DNA from: an uncultured Oscillospiraceae bacterium
Lineage (GTDB): Bacteria; Bacillota; Clostridia; Oscillospirales; Acutalibacteraceae
DNA length: 10,563 nucleotides
Assembly: GCA_900552605.1 (NCBI GenBank)
Contig: USAR01000035.1
Span: forward strand, 1-10,563
Direction: 5' to 3'
A program made the position numbers and the translations under genes. Within the stretch, counting starts at the first letter, position 1. Each line of letters opens with the position of its first letter. Below, piece by piece: positions 6,584 through 10,563 of the stretch. Under the pieces are notes generated by a model, which saw only the letters and a list, made by a program, of their open reading frames with translations, did not search any database and was not told where the DNA came from.

Positions 6584-7255
6584 ATGTACAGAGTTTTTAT
6601 TGTTGAAGACGACGAGGGCATTGCCTCGGCAATTAAAGAAAAAGCGGAGCTTTGGGGGCTTGAAGCCAAAACGTCCGGTGATTTCAGAAATGTTTTAAAA
6701 ACCTTTGCTGAATTTAATCCGCACATTGTGCTGCTTGATATTTCACTGCCGTTTTTCGACGGTTATCATTGGTGCGGCGAAATCAGGAAGATTTCAAAGG
6801 TGCCCATAATATTCATTTCCTCTGCTTCGGACGGAATGAACATTGTTATGGCAATGAATATGGGCGGAGATGATTTTGTTGCAAAGCCGTTTGATATGAA
6901 TGTGCTTATGGCAAAAATCAATGCCCTGCTTCGCCGCAGTTACGATTTTTCAGGCGCTGTGCCGATTATTGAGCACAAAGGAGTTTTTCTTGACACCGGC
7001 AAAAACACCGTTCAGTTTAACGGCCGACAAATACCGCTGAGCAAAAATGAATACCGCATTTTATTTTGCCTTATGCAGTCGGGCGGAAAAACGGTAAGCC
7101 GTGAAAAGCTGATGGAACAGCTGTGGGAAACCGACCAATTCGTTGATGAAAATACCCTTACCGTAAATGTTAACAGGCTTAGAAAAAAGCTTGAGGCGGC
7201 AGGGGTTAAGGACTTTATTTCAACGCGCGTGGGCGTTGGATATATTATTGAATGA
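6584..7255 (+). CDS. OmpR-family response regulator, BceR-like
   Basis: This 223-residue cytoplasmic DNA-binding regulator has an N-terminal receiver domain (about 1-118). It carries the acidic pair Asp9/Asp10, phospho-acceptor Asp52 (VLLDISLPFFDG), Ser80 at the switch position (IFISS) and the conserved Lys101 (VAKPFD). The C-terminal winged helix (about 125-222) contains LSKNEYRIL and, in the recognition region, DENTLTVNVNRLRKKLE (188-204). That motif and the TRVGVGY end are typical of the BceR/VirR type that answers to peptide antibiotics. Its ATG follows the lipoprotein stop by 3 nt with only a weak AGAGTG upstream, so translation is probably coupled. The kinase starts one nucleotide after its stop. 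Targets probably include the Bce-type transporter encoded convergently to the right, whose promoter lies beyond the window. Confidence 0.93.
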   Translation: MYRVFIVEDDEGIASAIKEKAELWGLEAKTSGDFRNVLKTFAEFNPHIVLLDISLPFFDGYHWCGEIRKISKVPIIFISSASDGMNIVMAMNMGGDDFVAKPFDMNVLMAKINALLRRSYDFSGAVPIIEHKGVFLDTGKNTVQFNGRQIPLSKNEYRILFCLMQSGGKTVSREKLMEQLWETDQFVDENTLTVNVNRLRKKLEAAGVKDFISTRVGVGYIIE

Positions 7256-7256
7256 T

Positions 7257-8252
7257 ATGAAAAGTTTTTTAAAGTATTTCCTTTCACACAAAGCCGCCGT
7301 AATTGCTTACCTATGCTTTTGCCTGGTTTTTTCGGTGACGTTTTTTCTCTATGAGCTGCCGCTTGATGCCGTGCTCTACCCTGCTCTGCTCTCGGCGATA
7401 CTCGGTATTGTTTTCATCACGGTCGGAGCGATTAAAGAAAACGGGAAGCATAAAACTCTTGAAAAGCTAAAGCAGCTGTCAACCGCTATGATCGACGAAC
7501 TTCCAAAGCCTGACAGTGTTTTGGAAAATGATTATGAAGAGATAATATTAAAGCTTAAATCCGAGCATATGACAGCGCTTATGAATGCCGAGGAAAAATA
7601 CGGCGATATGATGGAATATTATACCGTGTGGGCGCATCAAATCAAAACGCCGATAGCCTCAATGCGGCTGGCGCTTCAAAGCGAGGACTCCGACCTTGCA
7701 AGAAGACTGTTTTCCGACCTTTCAAGAATTGAGCAATATGCCGATATGGTGCTTGCATTTTTGCGCTTGGACTCTAAAAGCAGCGATTATGTATTCTGCA
7801 AAATTTCAATTGACGATGTTGTAAAGCAAGCAATCAAGCAGTTTAAAACCGAGTTTATAGCGCGTGGAATAAAGCTGTCGTTCAGTGAAACCGGTCTTTA
7901 TGTAATAAGTGATGAAAAGTGGCTGTTGTTTGTTGTAAAACAGTTGCTTTCAAACGCACTTAAATACACAAAAAGCGGCACAATATCAATATACCTTGAG
8001 GGTAACAGACGTCTTGTTATAAGCGATACCGGCATCGGCATTGCTCCTGAGGACCTGCCGCGCATTTTTGAGATGGGCTATACAGGCTACAACGGCAGGA
8101 GCGACAAACGCGCAAGCGGCATCGGTCTTTATCTTTGCAACAGAGTATGCGAAAAGCTCGGTATCGAAATATCCGCTGACTCTAAGCTTGACTGCGGCAC
8201 AAAAATCAGTCTAAGCTTTTGCGACGAGCAGATTAAAAGCAGTGCTCGGTAA
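7257..8252 (+). CDS. Intramembrane-sensing histidine kinase, BceS-like
   Basis: This 331-residue sensor kinase starts at ATG 7257 (TGATATG junction with the regulator). The frame is open further upstream inside the regulator gene, but an earlier start would remove the N-terminal membrane segment from its usual position. Two hydrophobic segments (about 13-32 and 37-58) are joined by only a few residues (YELPLD), so there is almost no extracellular sensor. A linker follows (59-120). The dimerisation helix carries the phospho-acceptor His127 (WAHQIKTPIASMRL). The ATPase domain has the N box with Asn233 (QLLSNALKYT), the G1 box DTGIGI (257-262) and the G2 box SGIGLYLC (287-294). This architecture defines the BceS group, in which the partner ABC transporter detects bacitracin-like or lantibiotic peptides and controls the kinase. 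No strong RBS is seen, so translation is likely coupled to the regulator. Confidence 0.92.
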   Translation: MKSFLKYFLSHKAAVIAYLCFCLVFSVTFFLYELPLDAVLYPALLSAILGIVFITVGAIKENGKHKTLEKLKQLSTAMIDELPKPDSVLENDYEEIILKLKSEHMTALMNAEEKYGDMMEYYTVWAHQIKTPIASMRLALQSEDSDLARRLFSDLSRIEQYADMVLAFLRLDSKSSDYVFCKISIDDVVKQAIKQFKTEFIARGIKLSFSETGLYVISDEKWLLFVVKQLLSNALKYTKSGTISIYLEGNRRLVISDTGIGIAPEDLPRIFEMGYTGYNGRSDKRASGIGLYLCNRVCEKLGIEISADSKLDCGTKISLSFCDEQIKSSAR

Positions 8253-8301
8253 AAAAACTGTCGTGTTTTAAAAAATTAAATATCAGAGCCGCTGATTTTA
8301 C

Positions 8302-8345
8302 ACGGCACCGTCGGGCAATTGAGCAACGTTTTGAGGTGCCGTTTT
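8302..8345 (+). terminator. Probable terminator of the kinase operon
   Basis: An 8-bp GC-rich stem (ACGGCACC at 8302-8309 with GGTGCCGT at 8335-8342) is followed by TTTTATTAT. The 25-nt loop is long, so this is a weaker example than the others in the window. It lies about 50 nt after the kinase stop. Confidence 0.6.
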
Positions 8346-8377
8346 ATTATCGTTTGCCTAAGCTTAATCTGCAAAAC

Positions 8378-8429
8378 AAAAAATCAGTGCCGAGAGACAT
8401 TAAAAAACTTGTTACTCGGCACTGATTTT
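8378..8429 (-). terminator. Terminator of the minus-strand BceB-like gene
   Basis: A perfect 15-bp stem (8380-8394 with 8415-8429, core CAGTGCCGAG) and a 20-nt loop lie just beyond the permease stop. Read on the minus strand, the stem is followed by six T (complement of 8378-8383, shared with the stem base) and then GTTTTG. The plus-strand side has only four T, so it mainly serves the minus strand and may act weakly in both directions. Confidence 0.82.
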
Positions 8430-8440
8430 GAAGTGTGATA

Positions 8441-10504
8441 TTACTTTGCGTTTTCGTTTCCGCTTACAATGCTGTAATACGCGTTTGAGGTAATTTTATA
8501 AACCAAAGTATAAAGCAACGCGAACAACAAAAAGCTTACTACGGTAACGCCCGAAAAAAGCGCAAAATTATCGAATTGGAAAAGCACCAAAAGCTTTTTG
8601 ATAACAGGGAAAGCAAACCCTAAGTGCATTCCCGCAAATAAAAGCGGCAGGAAAAACACAGTTAAAAGCTGCGAGTTGATGCTGCGCTTTATCTCACGCT
8701 TTGTCATTCCCACTTTTTGCATTATCATAAAACGCGAGCTGTCCTCATAGCCTTCCAAAATCTGTTTGTAATAAATAATCAGCACGGCTGCGATTATGAA
8801 CACAACGCTAAGCGCTATTCCAAGATAAAACAGTCCGCCGTAGGTTTGGTAAAAATCATCATTAGAGGCAGCTCTGCTCCCCATTGAAAGCATCTCATAC
8901 GTAAGTTTTTCCGAGTCAATTGCGGGATTGTCGGAAGTAAGCGCTCTCGGAATTATATCGAAAAGCTCAATCTGCTTTTTCTTTCCGGCACTTGTGTTAA
9001 ACCCCATTTTCCAGCAAATATCCGCATTCCCCGTATCTGTAAAATTAACCTTTTCAATCGCTTTGTCGGGATCGTTAACAAACAATACCACGCTTTTAAT
9101 TCCGCTTGCATTTAAAAAGTAGTCTCCGTTTTCTGCAAAATCGTGAATCTGTGTTTTAATTTTGTACTTCTTGCCGTTTTTTACAGAAATTTCGTCGGTA
9201 TTTAAGCTGCAATCCTTACTGTACTGAACAGCCGCTTCATTACCGGCAAGCTTTATGCTTTTGCCCGTGTTTCTGTTGTAATCCTCAATTGAAACAATAA
9301 AAAATTGAAAAACGTTTTTGAATTCATCGGGATTGATGGTGTTAACATTAACCGCATCGGGACTGATGACACCGTCTGTTATTCTCGCAGTAAAATATGC
9401 ATAGCCGTAATCAACAATTTCCTGCGTCTTAGCACCGTTCTTTTCGGCTTCGTTCAAAAGTGCTTTTTTTATCGTTGTCTTTTCCCACTGCGGAATACTC
9501 AATATATTATTTGTGTCATATTTCGCCGTGAATACAAAATCGCGCGGATAAAGTGCATTGCAGGAATCCTTTGCGCCGAAGTAAAGACTTGATGTTGATG
9601 ATATCATAACGAGCACCATTGTTGCAAGTATGCAAATTGAGGCAAGACCTGCTCCGTTGCGCTTCATACGGTAAACCATTGAGGAAACCGAGACAAAGTG
9701 ATTTGCTTTGTAATAATAGTTCTTTTTACGCTGAAGCAAACGACAGAAAACCACAGAGCCTGCAATCATAATAAGATATGTTCCGATTATAACCAAGATA
9801 ACCGCAACAAAGAACAGTGCTGCAGCTTTAAGCGGTGTTTCAATGCTTACCGCAATTACATATGCCGCAATAAGCAATATCAAACCAAGCACACCAAGTA
9901 CCGGATTCGCCTTAGGCGGCTTTTCACCGGTGTTTTCACTTTTTACAAGCGACATTGCGGTGGAAAAGCGAACCTGTCTCAATGCGTTAAGATAAAGCAG
10001 GGCAAAAACAATTAAAAACACTATAAGCGTGTAAACGACCGCTTGGGTTTCTATCCTGAGTTTATAATCGACATCGCTGTGGATTATTTTTAAAAGTCCG
10101 AGCTCTGCAAGCTTTGAAAGAGTTATTCCGAAGAAAAGACCTGCCGCAAGAGCAAACAGAGCAATTATAATTGTTTCAAAAAGCAATATAAGACCTATGT
10201 TCCGCTTGCCCATTCCCAATATATTGTAAAGACCGAACTCGCGCTTTCTGCGCTTTATCAGAAATGAGTTTGTGTAAAACAGAAACACGCAGGCAAAAAC
10301 TGCGATAACTCCGCTGCCAAAGCTCATTATCATTTTTGTTGTACCGCCGCCTCTTATGTTATCGAGCGTGGCGTTGAATTGCAGCGACGCTATTATATAA
10401 TACATTGTAACCATACCGACGCAGGTGAGAATATATGGCAGATAAATGCGCTTGTTGGCTGTAATTCCGTTTAGTGCCAAACGCGGATAAAAAAGCTTTT
10501 TCAT
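8441..10504 (-). CDS. BceB-like ABC transporter permease (peptide-antibiotic sensing/resistance)
   Basis: This 687-residue FtsX-type permease has the BceB layout of ten membrane segments, near residues 20-41, 60-81, 103-127, 155-173, 201-219, 226-252, 287-306, 556-579, 614-635 and 648-670. A large extracellular domain of about 250 residues (307-555) lies between segments 7 and 8, and this is the hallmark of the family. Cytoplasmic FtsX-type motifs are KRRKREFGLYNILGM (84-98) and SSRFMIMQKVGMTKREI (589-605). The length fits the usual 640-690 residues. In known relatives this permease, with a BceA dimer, releases bacitracin-, mersacidin- or nisin-like peptides from lipid-II-cycle targets and signals to a BceS kinase. 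The start (ATG complement at 10504-10502) overlaps the stop of the upstream ATPase by 4 nt, and GGTGAGG lies 4 nt before it. The gene converges on the kinase operon instead of following it. Confidence 0.93.
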   Translation of the reverse strand: MKKLFYPRLALNGITANKRIYLPYILTCVGMVTMYYIIASLQFNATLDNIRGGGTTKMIMSFGSGVIAVFACVFLFYTNSFLIKRRKREFGLYNILGMGKRNIGLILLFETIIIALFALAAGLFFGITLSKLAELGLLKIIHSDVDYKLRIETQAVVYTLIVFLIVFALLYLNALRQVRFSTAMSLVKSENTGEKPPKANPVLGVLGLILLIAAYVIAVSIETPLKAAALFFVAVILVIIGTYLIMIAGSVVFCRLLQRKKNYYYKANHFVSVSSMVYRMKRNGAGLASICILATMVLVMISSTSSLYFGAKDSCNALYPRDFVFTAKYDTNNILSIPQWEKTTIKKALLNEAEKNGAKTQEIVDYGYAYFTARITDGVISPDAVNVNTINPDEFKNVFQFFIVSIEDYNRNTGKSIKLAGNEAAVQYSKDCSLNTDEISVKNGKKYKIKTQIHDFAENGDYFLNASGIKSVVLFVNDPDKAIEKVNFTDTGNADICWKMGFNTSAGKKKQIELFDIIPRALTSDNPAIDSEKLTYEMLSMGSRAASNDDFYQTYGGLFYLGIALSVVFIIAAVLIIYYKQILEGYEDSSRFMIMQKVGMTKREIKRSINSQLLTVFFLPLLFAGMHLGFAFPVIKKLLVLFQFDNFALFSGVTVVSFLLFALLYTLVYKITSNAYYSIVSGNENAK

Positions 10505-10563
10505 TGTGCCTCACCGCCTGTTGCAAGCAAAGTGAGAGTGTCAGATATTTTTTGATAAAGCTG
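10501..10563 (-). CDS. BceA-like ABC ATPase, last 20 residues (continues past right edge)
   Basis: On the minus strand, the 21 codons at the right edge read QLYQKISDTLTLLATGGEAQ and stop. The form LYQKI-DxLxLL-GG is the usual C-terminus of BceA-type ATP-binding proteins. The stop TGA overlaps the permease ATG (ATGA), the normal bceA-bceB junction. Only the tail is visible, so no nucleotide-binding motif can be checked. The identification rests on this tail and on the neighbour. Confidence 0.8.
   Translation of the reverse strand, partial: QLYQKISDTLTLLATGGEAQ

Noticed and set aside
7167..7256. Kinase start inside the response regulator gene
   Set aside because: It would overlap the regulator by about 90 bases and add residues ahead of the first membrane segment. 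ATG 7257 is the normal junction for such pairs.
8302..8429. Possible riboswitch or attenuator from alternative pairing between the two stem-loops (shared GTGCCG/CGGCAC core)
   Set aside because: The arms could pair in other combinations, but no gene in the same direction follows. Two convergent terminators explain the region more simply.
9305..10015. Plus-strand open frames of 95 and 105 codons antisense to the permease
   Set aside because: Their composition (many Cys, Asn, Arg) is atypical, there is no RBS, and they lie fully inside a well-supported BceB-like gene.
1..10563. Mobile element, CRISPR array, tRNA/rRNA or biosynthetic core gene
   Set aside because: I saw no transposase or integrase, terminal repeats, repeat-spacer array, structural RNA or precursor-peptide gene in the window. 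Codon use and base composition look even throughout.

Overview
The window looks like chromosomal DNA from a low-to-moderate GC Gram-positive bacterium, most likely an uncultured gut Clostridia member (Oscillospirales/Ruminococcus-like). The reasons are strong GGAGG-type ribosome binding sites, near-consensus TTGACA/TATAAT promoters, short AT-rich intergenic gaps with classic stem-loop/T-run terminators, and Bce-type antimicrobial-peptide genes typical of Firmicutes. I cannot fix the genus from sequence alone. No mobile element, CRISPR array, tRNA or rRNA is visible, and coding density is high. The longest gene-free stretch is about 190 bases.

Layout, left to right. (1) The 3' end of a DegT/DnrJ/EryC1/StrS-type aminotransferase, closed by a strong terminator. 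(2) A four-gene plus-strand operon (546-4699) with two complete ABC exporters. The first is a DrrA-like ATPase with an ABC-2 permease. The second is an EcsA-like ATPase with a large 12-TM permease. The operon has a consensus promoter (441-469) and a perfect 14-bp palindrome overlapping the expected transcript start, so a repressor encoded elsewhere probably controls it. (3) A terminator that abuts the ribosome binding site of an LCMT-type SAM methyltransferase gene (4765-5688). (4) A second promoter (5704-5732) driving a tight operon of an SGNH/GDSL lipoprotein, an OmpR-type response regulator and a small two-TM histidine kinase of the BceRS type (5792-8252). (5) A convergent-terminator region. 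(6) On the minus strand, a BceB-like 10-TM permease (8441-10504) preceded by the last codons of its BceA-like ATPase, which runs off the right edge.

The common theme is the cell envelope and export. The kinase has almost no extracellular domain, which in known Bce modules means that the BceAB-type transporter senses the peptide antibiotic and passes the signal to the kinase. Here the transporter and the two-component genes face each other instead of lying in one direction. The SGNH lipoprotein sits 3 nt ahead of the regulator, which suggests that a surface esterase is co-produced with the sensor. The two ABC exporters may belong to the same defence programme but carry their own operator. I see no evidence of a wholly new system. 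The most interesting points are the operator/start re-definition at 441-548, the terminator immediately before the methyltransferase, the internally duplicated permease, and the lipoprotein-two-component coupling.
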